Positions 8,855-17,098 of a stretch of DNA of 64,000 nucleotides are shown here, piece by piece. Numbering within the stretch: position 1 is the first letter of the stretch; the number at the start of each line of letters is the position of its first letter. Below the pieces are notes generated by a model. It was given only the letters and a program-made list of their open reading frames with translations, made no database searches and was not told the DNA's origin. Origin of the DNA: an uncultured Clostridia bacterium (GTDB lineage: Bacteria > Bacillota > Clostridia > Oscillospirales > Acutalibacteraceae). The translations under genes were made by a program, and so were the position numbers. The stretch covers positions 1 through 64,000 of the forward strand of contig CALWIO010000006.1 in assembly GCA_944380765.1 (NCBI GenBank), in the 5' to 3' direction.

Positions 8855-10912
8855 ATGAAAAAAGGGATTGTTTTTGACAAGTCTGCCAAAATTTTTCCGA
8901 TAATCGTAATGGCGGTAGGAATTGCCGCGGCGCTTGCGCTTTTTATACTGCGCCTTAACCTTGTCGCCGTTGTGAATGTGGCTTACATGTGCCTTGCCTG
9001 CGCCGTTATTATTTTAGGCGTGATTTTCTTTAAAAAGCTGTATGTATGGAACTTTATAGGCTACGCCGTTTCCGCGCTGTCGGTTGTTCTGTATTACGCT
9101 ATCTGGGGAGCCGACGGCGGTTTCGGCGCTTTTTCAAGCGGAAAAACCGGCTGGAGCTCCGCTGAAAACGGGCTTTTCTCGGGAGCCTCCGACTACAACT
9201 TTTTTGTGCGTCTGGGCGGCAATCTTCTGCTTATTCTGCCCTGCGCGCTGGCGCTGGCGGCTCTGTTTTTTGTGGGTAAAAAAAGATTCGGCAAAAAAGC
9301 TCTTCACACCGTGCTTACCGGCGCGCTGAGCATTGTGCTTGCCGGAACAACCGTTTTTTATGTGCTTACCATGAACCTGCGCTCCGAACCCAATGTGGAG
9401 CGTATGTGGGACGGTCACGACGACTACCTTAACAGCCTTGACAAAAACACCGAGGGCAAGCCTAATGTCCTGGTAATTCTTATGGACGATATGGGCTGGG
9501 GTGACACCTCGCTCAACGGCGCGATATACGATACTCCCAATGTGGACAGAATAGGCGAAGAGGGACTTAATTTTGACAACTTCTATTCAAGCTATTCCGT
9601 ATGCTCGCCCGCGCGCTTCGCGCTTATGACAGGGCGTTATCCCTACCGCGGATACGCCGACAATGTTATGTATCCCACCATCGACACCCTTTCGCCCTTC
9701 GCTATGACGAGAATATACAACTCCATTGAGATGGGCGCCAACTGCGACGGCATGCTGGGCGATGAAATCACCATAGCCGAAGTGTTCCAGAACGCCGGCT
9801 ACAATACGGGCGCTTTCGGAAAATGGCATTTGGGCGACTACGGCGAATATCTGCCCACAAATCAGGGCTTTGACTATTTCTACGGCAGTCATCATGTTAA
9901 CGATATGACCCCATTCTACCATGTTTCGGAGGAAAACGGCGAATATGAGATAGTTCACGGAACCGACGAGCTTTATACCGACGGCAAAAAAGACCAGCGC
10001 CAGCTTTCAAAATGGATTAACGCTGAAATCACGGACTGGATTACTGACAAAGTCACCAATTCCGACGAGCCGTTCTTTGCCTACTACGCCACGCCGTGGC
10101 CGCACGCGCCCGTATTTGTGGGCGATGAATTTGCCGGCTCCTCGGGTATGGGAACCTATGTGGACTGCCTTACCGAATTCGACCACTATTTAGGCGAGCT
10201 TTTTGACACGCTTGAAGAGCTGGGCGTTATGGACGACACCATTATTGTTTTCACAAGCGACAACGGCCCTGCCCTTGAAGGCTCGGTCAGCGACCTCAGA
10301 GGCGGCAAATACCTGACCTATGACGGAGGTCAGAAGGTTCCCTTTATGATTCGCTGGGGCAACAACAACGGGCTGTGGGAAGCCGGAACAACAATAGAAA
10401 ACAGCGCGACTCTCGTTGACCTGTTCCCGACTCTTATTGAGCTTTGCGATATAAAGAGCAACACGGGAGAGGAAAACTATCTTCCCGCCGACCGTGTAAT
10501 AGACGGCGTTTCCATGGTGCCGCTTCTGACGGACGACACGGTTATACACACAGAGGAGCACCCGATTCTTCACATGAAGCGCGAAAAGCTGAGAGCCATT
10601 CAGTACACCGTTTCAACCGACAGTATTTTAAGCCGCGAGGAATACAGCTCCTACACCTACCCTGTTCTTACCGAGAACGAATACATAACCTTTAAGTATT
10701 TCAACCGTGTTCAGAACGACAACTCGGCTTTCTTTGACAAATACCGCAAAAACTGGCTTCACATTCTCAGCGACGACAGGGGCGAAAACTACAACCGCGC
10801 GGTGACATATCCGACCGTTGCCGAAGAGATGGACGAAAAGATTGACGAAATAATGAAAGATTTTAAGGAAAACCGCAGAGGAATAAACTACGATTATTAC
10901 GCCAAAGCCTGA
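8855..10912 (+). CDS. Membrane-anchored Cys-type sulfatase
   Basis: The 685-residue protein has about five transmembrane helices in residues 10-170, then an extracytoplasmic alkaline-phosphatase-fold sulfatase domain from residue 203. Metal-binding DD is at 211-212 and the formylglycine signature CSPAR starts at Cys250, followed by LMTGRYPYR. A later TSDNG and GGQKVPF block fits type I arylsulfatases (S1 family). Cys250 must be oxidised to formylglycine, and the next gene encodes the matching maturase. Known relatives act on sulfated glycans such as mucins or glycosaminoglycans; the substrate cannot be read from sequence. The polytopic N-terminus is unusual, since most gut sulfatases carry a cleaved signal or lipobox. 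The RBS is AAGGGGGAAATGA before ATG 8855. Confidence 0.9.
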   Translation: MKKGIVFDKSAKIFPIIVMAVGIAAALALFILRLNLVAVVNVAYMCLACAVIILGVIFFKKLYVWNFIGYAVSALSVVLYYAIWGADGGFGAFSSGKTGWSSAENGLFSGASDYNFFVRLGGNLLLILPCALALAALFFVGKKRFGKKALHTVLTGALSIVLAGTTVFYVLTMNLRSEPNVERMWDGHDDYLNSLDKNTEGKPNVLVILMDDMGWGDTSLNGAIYDTPNVDRIGEEGLNFDNFYSSYSVCSPARFALMTGRYPYRGYADNVMYPTIDTLSPFAMTRIYNSIEMGANCDGMLGDEITIAEVFQNAGYNTGAFGKWHLGDYGEYLPTNQGFDYFYGSHHVNDMTPFYHVSEENGEYEIVHGTDELYTDGKKDQRQLSKWINAEITDWITDKVTNSDEPFFAYYATPWPHAPVFVGDEFAGSSGMGTYVDCLTEFDHYLGELFDTLEELGVMDDTIIVFTSDNGPALEGSVSDLRGGKYLTYDGGQKVPFMIRWGNNNGLWEAGTTIENSATLVDLFPTLIELCDIKSNTGEENYLPADRVIDGVSMVPLLTDDTVIHTEEHPILHMKREKLRAIQYTVSTDSILSREEYSSYTYPVLTENEYITFKYFNRVQNDNSAFFDKYRKNWLHILSDDRGENYNRAVTYPTVAEEMDEKIDEIMKDFKENRRGINYDYYAKA

Positions 10913-10934
10913 TTTATTCCGAAGTGCCAAAAAA

Positions 10935-10953
10935 CGCCCCGCAGAAATGCGGG
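10935..10953 (+). other. Intercistronic hairpin between sulfatase and maturase
   Basis: Inverted repeat CCCCGC/GCGGGG with a 6-nt loop, followed by TATATTTAAA rather than a T-run. It may attenuate read-through or stabilise the upstream mRNA end, setting the ratio of sulfatase to maturase. Confidence 0.5.
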
Positions 10954-10973
10954 GTATATTTAAAGGAGAACCC

Positions 10974-12074
10974 ATGCCACCGCTTTCAATAATGATTAAA
11001 CCGGCATCAAGCCTTTGCAATCTCAGGTGCCGATACTGCTTTTACCACGATGTTTCCAATATACGCAGCGTGGCTTCTTTCGGCGTGATGAGCAAAAGAA
11101 CCGCCGGCAGCTTAATTAAAAAAGCTCTCGACTTTGCCGCCGGCGAGAGCGTTGCCTTTGCCTTTCAGGGCGGGGAGCCTACGCTTGCGGGACTTGATTT
11201 TTACAGATTTTTCACCGAAAAGGTAAAAGAGGAAAACACTCTCGGCAGTAAAATCTATTTCAGTATCCAGACAAACGGCACCACAATTACCGACGAATGG
11301 GCGAAGTTTTTTGCAGAGAACGGTTTTCTTGTGGGGCTTAGTCTTGACGGCGATTTTGAGGGCAACAAATTCCGCGTTGACTTAGGCGGGCAGAACACAT
11401 TTTATAAAATTCTGAGTGCAGCCGATAAGCTGGGGCGTTTCGGCGCCGAGTTTAATATTCTGACTGTTTTAACGGGAAATTGCGCCGACAGAATTGACGA
11501 GATATACTCCTTTTTTAAAAGCCGCGGCTTTAAATATATTCAGTTTATACCCTGTCTGCGGCCTTTCGGCGACAACAGCGAAAGCGAGCTTTACATGACG
11601 AACGAACAGTACGCGAAATTTCTTATTCACGCCTTTAACCGTTATGTCAAGGACTATGTGCGCGGTCAGTACACAAGCGTAAGGTATTTTGACAATCTGG
11701 TTCACCTGTATCTTGGCAATCCCACCGAGCAGTGCGGAATGTGCGGGCACTGCACGCACCAGTTTGTGGCGGAGGGCAACGGCAACATATATCCCTGCGA
11801 TTTCTACTGCACCGACGAGTGGCTGCTGGGAAACATAAATGACGCTCCGACCTTTGAAAGCCTTGCGAAATGCGGTAGGGCAACCGAATTTTTAAAAGAA
11901 AGCCTTGCCGTACCCGACAAGTGCCAAAAATGCAGATACTACCCCCTGTGCCGTGCGGGAGGCTGCAAGCGCACCCGCGCCGACCGCGACTACTGCGAGG
12001 CGTACAGGAAGTTCTTTTCCTCGTGTCTGCCGCTGTTCAGGGTTTTCATAAACGAAAAGAAACAGCGCCCTTAA
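10974..12074 (+). CDS. Anaerobic sulfatase-maturating enzyme (anSME), radical SAM/SPASM
   Basis: The 366-residue protein has the radical SAM cluster motif CNLRCRYC (15-22), the SAM-binding FQGGEPTL, and a C-terminal Cys-rich SPASM region (CGMCGHC, CDFYC, CQKCRYYPLC, GGCKR) for two auxiliary 4Fe-4S clusters. The family oxidises the active-site Cys or Ser of sulfatases to formylglycine without oxygen, in the cytoplasm before export. Its position 61 nt behind a CSPAR sulfatase makes that enzyme the obvious client. The ATG at 10974 is preceded by AAAGGAGA. An in-frame ATG at 10947 lies in the hairpin and lacks a ribosome site. Confidence 0.92.
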   Translation: MPPLSIMIKPASSLCNLRCRYCFYHDVSNIRSVASFGVMSKRTAGSLIKKALDFAAGESVAFAFQGGEPTLAGLDFYRFFTEKVKEENTLGSKIYFSIQTNGTTITDEWAKFFAENGFLVGLSLDGDFEGNKFRVDLGGQNTFYKILSAADKLGRFGAEFNILTVLTGNCADRIDEIYSFFKSRGFKYIQFIPCLRPFGDNSESELYMTNEQYAKFLIHAFNRYVKDYVRGQYTSVRYFDNLVHLYLGNPTEQCGMCGHCTHQFVAEGNGNIYPCDFYCTDEWLLGNINDAPTFESLAKCGRATEFLKESLAVPDKCQKCRYYPLCRAGGCKRTRADRDYCEAYRKFFSSCLPLFRVFINEKKQRP

Positions 12075-12087
12075 AAGGCGCAAAAAA

Positions 12088-12118
12088 AAGCTGAGTTATT
12101 AACTCAGCTTATATTTTT
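12088..12118. terminator. Bidirectional terminator between anSME and the symporter gene
   Basis: A perfect 10-bp stem (AAGCTGAGTT/AACTCAGCTT, 3-nt loop) is flanked by A-run and T-run on opposite sides, so it can serve both convergent genes. Confidence 0.85.
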
Positions 12119-13548
12119 TATTGTTTATTTTTATTTTTGATTTTATGCTTTTTCGCAGCAAAAAACTCTTTGGTTTCCTTTGCCGCCACGCCGGACAGGG
12201 CGAACAGCGCAATCATATTAGGTATTGCCATAAGCCCGTTGAATATATCGGCTATCTTCCACACCGCCGAAACGGTCATATAAGGGCCTATGAACACGGC
12301 TGCGATATATAGATACCTGAAACATTTTACGGCGGTTTTGTTTCCGCCCGTCAGGTATTCAAGGCATTTTTCGGAATAGTAATCCCAGCCGAGAATTGTG
12401 GTAAAGGCAAAGAAAACAAGGCATGCCAAAAGTATGAGCGAAGTTACTCTTTCGGGCAGGAAAGGTATTCCCTCGGCGAAAGCGTAAGAGGTGACATCAA
12501 CGCCTTCAAGCCCCTCCTGCTTCCATGCGCCGGTTATGACTATCGAGAATCCTGTCATGGTGCATATAACTATTGTGTCAAGGAAGGTTCCGGTCATTGA
12601 AACGAGTCCCTGACGCACGGGTTCGTTTGTTTTAGCCGCGGCTGCCGCTATCGGCGCGGAGCCGAGTCCCGCCTCGTTTGAGAAAATTCCGCGGGCAACT
12701 CCCTTCTGCACGGCGACTATCATTGTGCCGGTTATTCCGCCCGCAACGGCCGAGGGGTTAAAGGCTCCCACAACTATTTCCGCCGCTGCCGCCGGAATTT
12801 TTGTGATATTGCAGCAGATAAGCACCACGGCGAAAAGAATATACATCACCGCCATAAAGGGCACTATAACAGTAGCTACATTTGAAATTCTCTTTATTCC
12901 GCCTATCAGCACCAGTCCCACGCAAAGCGCGAGCACAAGTGACGCCGCCACAACCGCTATGGAATACTCGCCCAAAAGCGGAATATTTACCGTTGAGGTT
13001 TTGCCGGGGTCAAAAAAGCTCTGCACCGCCGAGGATATGCCGTTGACCTGTGTAAATGTGCCTATGCCGAAAAGTCCGCAGCATACTCCGAAAAAGGCGA
13101 ACATCACCGCAAGCCATTTCCACTTTTTGCCCATGCCGTTTTCTATGTAATAAAAGGGTCCGCCCAGAGTGTGCGAGTCCCTGCCTATCACCCTGTATTT
13201 TACAGCCAGAAGTCCCTCGGTATATTTAGTTGCCATACCGAAAAAAGCGGCGACTATCATCCAGAACAGCGCTCCGGGCCCACCCGCGCATATAGCGGTA
13301 GCCACGCCCACAATATTCCCGGTGCCTATGGTTGCCGAAAGCGCCGTGCAAAGAGCGCCGAAAGAGGAAACTTCGCCCTCTCCGCCCTCTTCGTTCTGCA
13401 CCATCCATTTAAGCGCCAGAGGCAGCCTTATAACCTGCAAAAGCCGAAGCCTGTATGTAAGCAGTATGCCGCCGGCAAGTATCAGCACCATCAAAGGCAC
13501 GCCCCAGATAAAATCGTCAGCTTTTGTCAGGAATTCACCGAAACTCAT
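12118..13548 (-). CDS. Alanine/glycine:cation symporter (AGCS family)
   Basis: The 476-residue polytopic protein has the AGCS hallmarks GTGNIVGVATAI, GGPGALFWM and SNEAGLGSAPIAAAA, and about ten hydrophobic segments. The family imports alanine, glycine or D-alanine with sodium or protons. The ATG at 13548 was chosen: GGAG stands 7 nt upstream. In-frame starts at 13569 and 13593 lie just after or inside the terminator hairpin of the upstream gene. Convergent with anSME; a monocistronic unit. Confidence 0.88.
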   Translation of the reverse strand: MSFGEFLTKADDFIWGVPLMVLILAGGILLTYRLRLLQVIRLPLALKWMVQNEEGGEGEVSSFGALCTALSATIGTGNIVGVATAICAGGPGALFWMIVAAFFGMATKYTEGLLAVKYRVIGRDSHTLGGPFYYIENGMGKKWKWLAVMFAFFGVCCGLFGIGTFTQVNGISSAVQSFFDPGKTSTVNIPLLGEYSIAVVAASLVLALCVGLVLIGGIKRISNVATVIVPFMAVMYILFAVVLICCNITKIPAAAAEIVVGAFNPSAVAGGITGTMIVAVQKGVARGIFSNEAGLGSAPIAAAAAKTNEPVRQGLVSMTGTFLDTIVICTMTGFSIVITGAWKQEGLEGVDVTSYAFAEGIPFLPERVTSLILLACLVFFAFTTILGWDYYSEKCLEYLTGGNKTAVKCFRYLYIAAVFIGPYMTVSAVWKIADIFNGLMAIPNMIALFALSGVAAKETKEFFAAKKHKIKNKNKQ

Positions 13549-13569
13549 TTTTCTTCTCCGTTTAGTCAT

Positions 13570-13600
13570 TAAAAATCGGCAACGCTCGCGCATTGCCGAT
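13570..13600 (-). terminator. Terminator-like hairpin upstream of the symporter gene
   Basis: An 8-bp stem ATCGGCAA/TTGCCGAT with a 10-nt loop is followed on the minus strand by TTTTAA. It sits 23 nt after the zinc-ribbon gene and shortly before the symporter RBS, so some read-through is possible. Confidence 0.6.
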
Positions 13601-13623
13601 TTCAGTTTTTTAATCAGGCAAAA

Positions 13624-14178
13624 TCAATAGTAATATCCGTAGTCAATCGCCGGAATCAACGCTATTATAAAAGCCATGAACGCGAACGACAGCACAACGC
13701 CGATAATAAGAAGAATAAGCTGCGCTCTCGCGAAATTTCTGAGGCTCTTTTTATTAGTAGAGCTTAACGCCGTTACAAGAAGCATTATAAAGCCGATAAT
13801 CGGTATAGAAAAAAGAATAGTGTAACCTACATAGGCTCCCACCGAAACGGGCTTGTATTCCTCAGGCAGCGCGTTCTCGTTTACAGGGGGATACGCGCCC
13901 GGCTGAACATAAGGCGCGCTGTAAGGAGCCGAGCCGAAAGGCGGCTGGCCGTACTGTGGCTGAGCGCCGGGAGCCTGTGCGTACTGAGGCTGAGCGCCGG
14001 GAACCTGTGCGTACTGAGACTGAGCCGCAGAGGCGGCTTCCTGTGAGGAAAAGCCCTGCTGTGTCTCAGGAGCGGTGCCGTTTTCCGTGCTTTCCTCCGC
14101 CGCAAAAGGTTTGCCGCAGATTTCGCAGAAAGAATTGCTGTCATCGTTAAGAGCGTTGCAGTATGCGCAGTTTTTCAT
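13624..14178 (-). CDS. Zinc-ribbon membrane protein with Gln/Pro/Tyr-rich linker
   Basis: The 184-residue protein starts with a small zinc ribbon (CAYC at 4-7, CEIC near 18-21). An Ala/Gln/Pro/Tyr-rich low-complexity linker with tandem AQPQYAQ-type heptads follows. The C-terminal region has two transmembrane helices (GYTILFSIPIIGFIMLLV and LILLIIGVVLSFAFMAFI) with a DUF4870/DUF805-like look. Function is not known; such zinc-ribbon/two-helix proteins are common in Clostridia. ATG 14178 has GGAG 9 nt upstream; ATG 14187 overlaps the ribosome site. Confidence 0.75.
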   Translation of the reverse strand: MKNCAYCNALNDDSNSFCEICGKPFAAEESTENGTAPETQQGFSSQEAASAAQSQYAQVPGAQPQYAQAPGAQPQYGQPPFGSAPYSAPYVQPGAYPPVNENALPEEYKPVSVGAYVGYTILFSIPIIGFIMLLVTALSSTNKKSLRNFARAQLILLIIGVVLSFAFMAFIIALIPAIDYGYYY

Positions 14179-14270
14179 AATATACATCTCCTCAAATAAT
14201 CCTTTTCATCATTATATATGAAAATACCGCGTTTAGCAACATTTTTTTCACGGCTTAATATACTTATTAC

Positions 14271-14732
14271 TTATAGCATTATATAAGTCAGCGCCATCAT
14301 AAGCGCCTCGTCCGCCCCCTCGCTTTTTAACAGAAGCAGCAGTCCGAGGATAACCGCCCGGTCAGGCTCGGCTAAAACGCTGTCAAGCAGGGCGGAAATA
14401 CCGCCCTGCGGCTGTAATCCGGAGTCTGCGCGCTTGGAAGCCGGCTTTTTGTCCTCGCTTTTTTCCCTGCTCTTAAAATATTCGGCAAAATCGGGATAGG
14501 CGCTGCGTCCGGTAAAACCGGGCGGAAAATTAGGCGGCATATTGGTTATTTTAGGCTCTATTTTTCCGCCTGCGCGCGAATCTGGAAAGCCGTCCGCCTG
14601 CCCTTCGTGTAAACGGGGGTCCCCGTTTGTTTCGCCCGCGAGCGCGGCTTCGGATTTTCTTTTCATTTCGCTGACGCGCTCCATAGCGCGCCTTTGCATA
14701 TTCTGAAGCTCGGTATAAGAATAATTGCTCAT
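14271..14732 (-). CDS. Uncharacterised 153-residue protein, third gene of an unknown operon
   Basis: I do not recognise this family. The N-terminus (1-32) is a charged helix (YTELQNMQRRAMERVSEMKR). A disordered Pro/Gly/Lys-rich middle carries MPPNFPPGF, and a hydrophobic C-terminal helix ends in ALMMALTYIML. The last part contains LDSVLAEPDRAVILGLLLLL. It has no signal peptide. The gene starts 1 nt after the stop of the previous gene and belongs with it and the 70-residue gene upstream. The three products may form one complex; that is inference from spacing only. Confidence 0.65.
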   Translation of the reverse strand: MSNYSYTELQNMQRRAMERVSEMKRKSEAALAGETNGDPRLHEGQADGFPDSRAGGKIEPKITNMPPNFPPGFTGRSAYPDFAEYFKSREKSEDKKPASKRADSGLQPQGGISALLDSVLAEPDRAVILGLLLLLKSEGADEALMMALTYIML

Positions 14733-14733
14733 A

Positions 14734-15051
14734 TCAGAACATCCCTTTCAGAAGCGGCAAAAACTCCATAAGCTGCAAAAATTTTATCGCTTCGTCCGCC
14801 TTTTTTCTGCGCTCCTCGCTTAACAGCGGCTTTAAATCGGAAATAAGCCGGGTGCGGCTGTCCTCTTTATTCATATTCCCCATAAGCGACATAATTTTGC
14901 CCATCATTTCAGGGGAAAAGGGAGAGGAGGATTTTTCGCTTTGCTCCGTTTCGCTTTTGCCGGAGGAATTCATAATAGAATCCGCCACGCTTTTGATTTT
15001 AGCCATGTCCTCATCGCTTATTGAGGACAAAAGTTCCTCCAAATCAGCCAT
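14734..15051 (-). CDS. Uncharacterised acidic 105-residue helical protein, second gene of an unknown operon
   Basis: Family not recognised. The protein is almost entirely alpha-helical by composition. It has an acidic N-terminus (MADLEELLSSISDEDMAKI), a Ser/Glu/Lys linker around 34-45, and helical repeats FSPEMMGKIMSLMGNM and ADEAIKFLQLMEFLPLLKG. It overlaps the end of the preceding gene by 8 bp, so translation is probably coupled. No membrane span or catalytic motif is visible. Confidence 0.65.
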   Translation of the reverse strand: MADLEELLSSISDEDMAKIKSVADSIMNSSGKSETEQSEKSSSPFSPEMMGKIMSLMGNMNKEDSRTRLISDLKPLLSEERRKKADEAIKFLQLMEFLPLLKGMF

Positions 15052-15256
15052 TTTTATCCCCCGTCAGCTTTTTAAACAGCTCCTTTGCCCGGTCGGTTGA
15101 AAGCAGTTCTTCGAGCTTTTTACGGTCGCCTAAAACCTCGTTGAGCCGTTTTGTCTGGTCGGCGTTAAGCTGTTTGCGCAGTTTTTCGCCCGCTTCCTTT
15201 TCGCCGCCATTTTCCCTTATTTCTTTTAAAATGTCGTCTAAATTTCCGTTACTCAT
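15044..15256 (-). CDS. Uncharacterised 70-residue charged protein, first gene of an unknown operon
   Basis: A small, highly charged helical protein (MSNGNLDDILKEIRENGG to ELFKKLTGDKNG), rich in Lys, Glu and Leu. ATG 15256 follows a GGTGG element; an in-frame GTG at 15265 is less likely. It is divergent from the phosphodiesterase gene, with a short shared promoter region. Function unknown. The end overlaps the next gene. Confidence 0.6.
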   Translation of the reverse strand: MSNGNLDDILKEIRENGGEKEAGEKLRKQLNADQTKRLNEVLGDRKKLEELLSTDRAKELFKKLTGDKNG

Positions 15257-15327
15257 TGAAACCACCGCCGATTTAAGTTATAATAATCATAAGCCGAGGC
15301 TTTTGAAACGGCTTATCGGTAAATTTT

Positions 15328-15813
15328 ATGCTGAGGCAGGGCGGGATATACTTGAGAATTCTTGTGCTTTCTGATTCGCACAGAGCGGGCAGCAAGGCTC
15401 TTGCCGCCGCGGTTGAGCGGCACCCCGAAGCCGAAACCGTAATTTTTCTGGGTGACGGCGCCGGCGATTTTGAAAACTGCTTTGAGAAGCTCTCCGGCAG
15501 GCGGGTTTACGCCGTATGCGGCAACAACGATTTTTACTGCAATTACCCGAAAAAGCGGATTATACTTGAAAACAACATAAAAATTTATATTACCCACGGT
15601 CACTATGAATATGTTAAAAGCGGACTCGGTCATCTGCTTGACTCGGCAAAGGCGGAGGGCTGTTCTCTCGCCCTTTACGGGCACACGCACCGTCAGCAGG
15701 CCGACTACGCCGACTCGGTTCACCTTTTCTGTCCGGGCGCCTTAATGAACGGCGAATACGGAGTTGTGGACATAACCGACAACGGACTTATCTGCATAGG
15801 AATGAAAATCTGA
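15328..15813 (+). CDS. Metallophosphoesterase, YfcE/MJ0936 family
   Basis: All five metal-binding motifs of the calcineurin-like fold are present in order: DSH, GDGAGD, GNND, THGHYE and GHTH. The family hydrolyses phosphodiesters in the cytoplasm; several members act on cyclic nucleotides or model substrates only. Relatives usually begin MRILVLSDSH, so the TTG at 15352 may be the true start. The ATG at 15328 adds eight residues and has no clear ribosome site. nagA starts 9 nt after the stop, indicating an operon. Confidence 0.82.
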   Translation: MLRQGGIYLRILVLSDSHRAGSKALAAAVERHPEAETVIFLGDGAGDFENCFEKLSGRRVYAVCGNNDFYCNYPKKRIILENNIKIYITHGHYEYVKSGLGHLLDSAKAEGCSLALYGHTHRQQADYADSVHLFCPGALMNGEYGVVDITDNGLICIGMKI

Positions 15814-15822
15814 GGTGGTATT

Positions 15823-16983
15823 ATGATACTTTTTAAAAACGCGAAGGTCATACTTGAAAACAGTATAGAAGAGCTTATGCTTCTTGTTGACGGCGGCAAA
15901 ATAGTCAAAATAGCTAAGGAAACAGCTCCCGGCGAAGCTGAGATTATAGACTGCGGAGGTCTTTACCTTTCGCCCGGATTTATTGACCTGCATGTGCACG
16001 GGGGCGGAGGAATTTCCGCCATGTGCAAAGACGCGGAGAAAATTACCGGAATGTGCCGCGCGCACGCTCTTCACGGCACCACCTCGATTTTGCCGACTAC
16101 TCTTGCCGCGCCTGTAAAACAGCTTCTTGAAGTCACCGAGCACATTAAAAAAGCCGCTGAAATCTGCGGCTGCTCAAATATTTTAGGCGTGCATTTTGAG
16201 GGGCCGTACCTTTCGCCCGAAAGCCGCGGAGCGCAAAGCGCGGACAACATTCTTTCACCGCTTAAAGACGACCCACAGCCCCTGCTCGACTGCTGGGACA
16301 AGGTGCGCATTATGGGAGTCGCTCCCGAAATAGAGGGCGCTTTTGAGCTGGGCGAAAAGCTGAAAGCAAAAGGCATAGTAGCTTCGGTTGCCCACACAAA
16401 AGCCGACTATGACACTGCAATCAGCGCGCTCGACCACGGTTTTTCAGATGTCACGCATATCTACAACGCCTGCACAAGCTGCTTTAAGCGCGGAATTTTC
16501 CGGGTGGCGGGAGTAGTTGAGGCGGCGCTTACCGACGACCGCTACACCGCGCAGGTAATCGCTGATTTGCGGCATTTGCCCCTGGGCGTGTTAAAGCTCA
16601 TATACAAGTGCAAGGGCGCCGACAAAATGTATGTAATTACCGACGGACTTGAATTTTCCGCGGCAGGTCTTAAAGAGGGCGAGCACTGCGTACAGGCAAA
16701 CGGCGTAGAGGCGATTTTTGAGGACGGCGTTATGAAGGTGGCCGACAGAAGCTGTCTTGCCGGAAGCGCCGCCACAATGGATTCGCTCGTCCGCAATATG
16801 TACAAGGCGGTGGGCGCTCCCCTTACCGACGCAGTCAAAACGGCTTCGCTCACCCCCGCGAGAGTAATAGGAATCGACTCGCATAAAGGCTCGATAAAAG
16901 AGGGCGCGGACGCCGACCTGCTCATTTTTGACGATGACATAAACATAAAGCGTGTTATGGTTATGGGCAGATTTATAAATTAA
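15823..16983 (+). CDS. nagA: N-acetylglucosamine-6-phosphate deacetylase
   Basis: The 386-residue amidohydrolase carries HVHGGGG (metal site), HFEGPYLSP (metal-binding Glu), VAHTKA and THIYNA (metal His), and the catalytic Asp in VITDGLEF. It converts GlcNAc-6-P to GlcN-6-P plus acetate, the committed step in catabolism of amino sugars from wall turnover or mucin. The Asp motif reads TDG rather than the usual TDA. No nagB or GlcNAc transporter is adjacent. RBS GAGGTGG precedes ATG 15823. Confidence 0.92.
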   Translation: MILFKNAKVILENSIEELMLLVDGGKIVKIAKETAPGEAEIIDCGGLYLSPGFIDLHVHGGGGISAMCKDAEKITGMCRAHALHGTTSILPTTLAAPVKQLLEVTEHIKKAAEICGCSNILGVHFEGPYLSPESRGAQSADNILSPLKDDPQPLLDCWDKVRIMGVAPEIEGAFELGEKLKAKGIVASVAHTKADYDTAISALDHGFSDVTHIYNACTSCFKRGIFRVAGVVEAALTDDRYTAQVIADLRHLPLGVLKLIYKCKGADKMYVITDGLEFSAAGLKEGEHCVQANGVEAIFEDGVMKVADRSCLAGSAATMDSLVRNMYKAVGAPLTDAVKTASLTPARVIGIDSHKGSIKEGADADLLIFDDDINIKRVMVMGRFIN

Positions 16984-17053
16984 ATTTTACCGCTGTACGG
17001 CAAAGCCTTTTAAAGACAGGTTGGAATTTGAAAAAATATTTGCAAACATAAAA

Positions 17054-17092
17054 ACAGCCCTTTCGGAAAACCGAAAGGGCTGTAAATTTTAT
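17054..17092. terminator. Bidirectional terminator between nagA and the E2-like gene
   Basis: A perfect 13-bp stem ACAGCCCTTTCGG/CCGAAAGGGCTGT with an AAAA loop, flanked by AAAA on one side and AAATTTTATTT on the other. Confidence 0.85.
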
Positions 17093-17098
17093 TTATCC

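Noticed and set aside
13549..13593. Longer N-terminus for the alanine/glycine symporter
   Set aside because: The extra codons lie in or just after the terminator hairpin of the upstream gene and lack a ribosome site; the ATG at 13548 has one.
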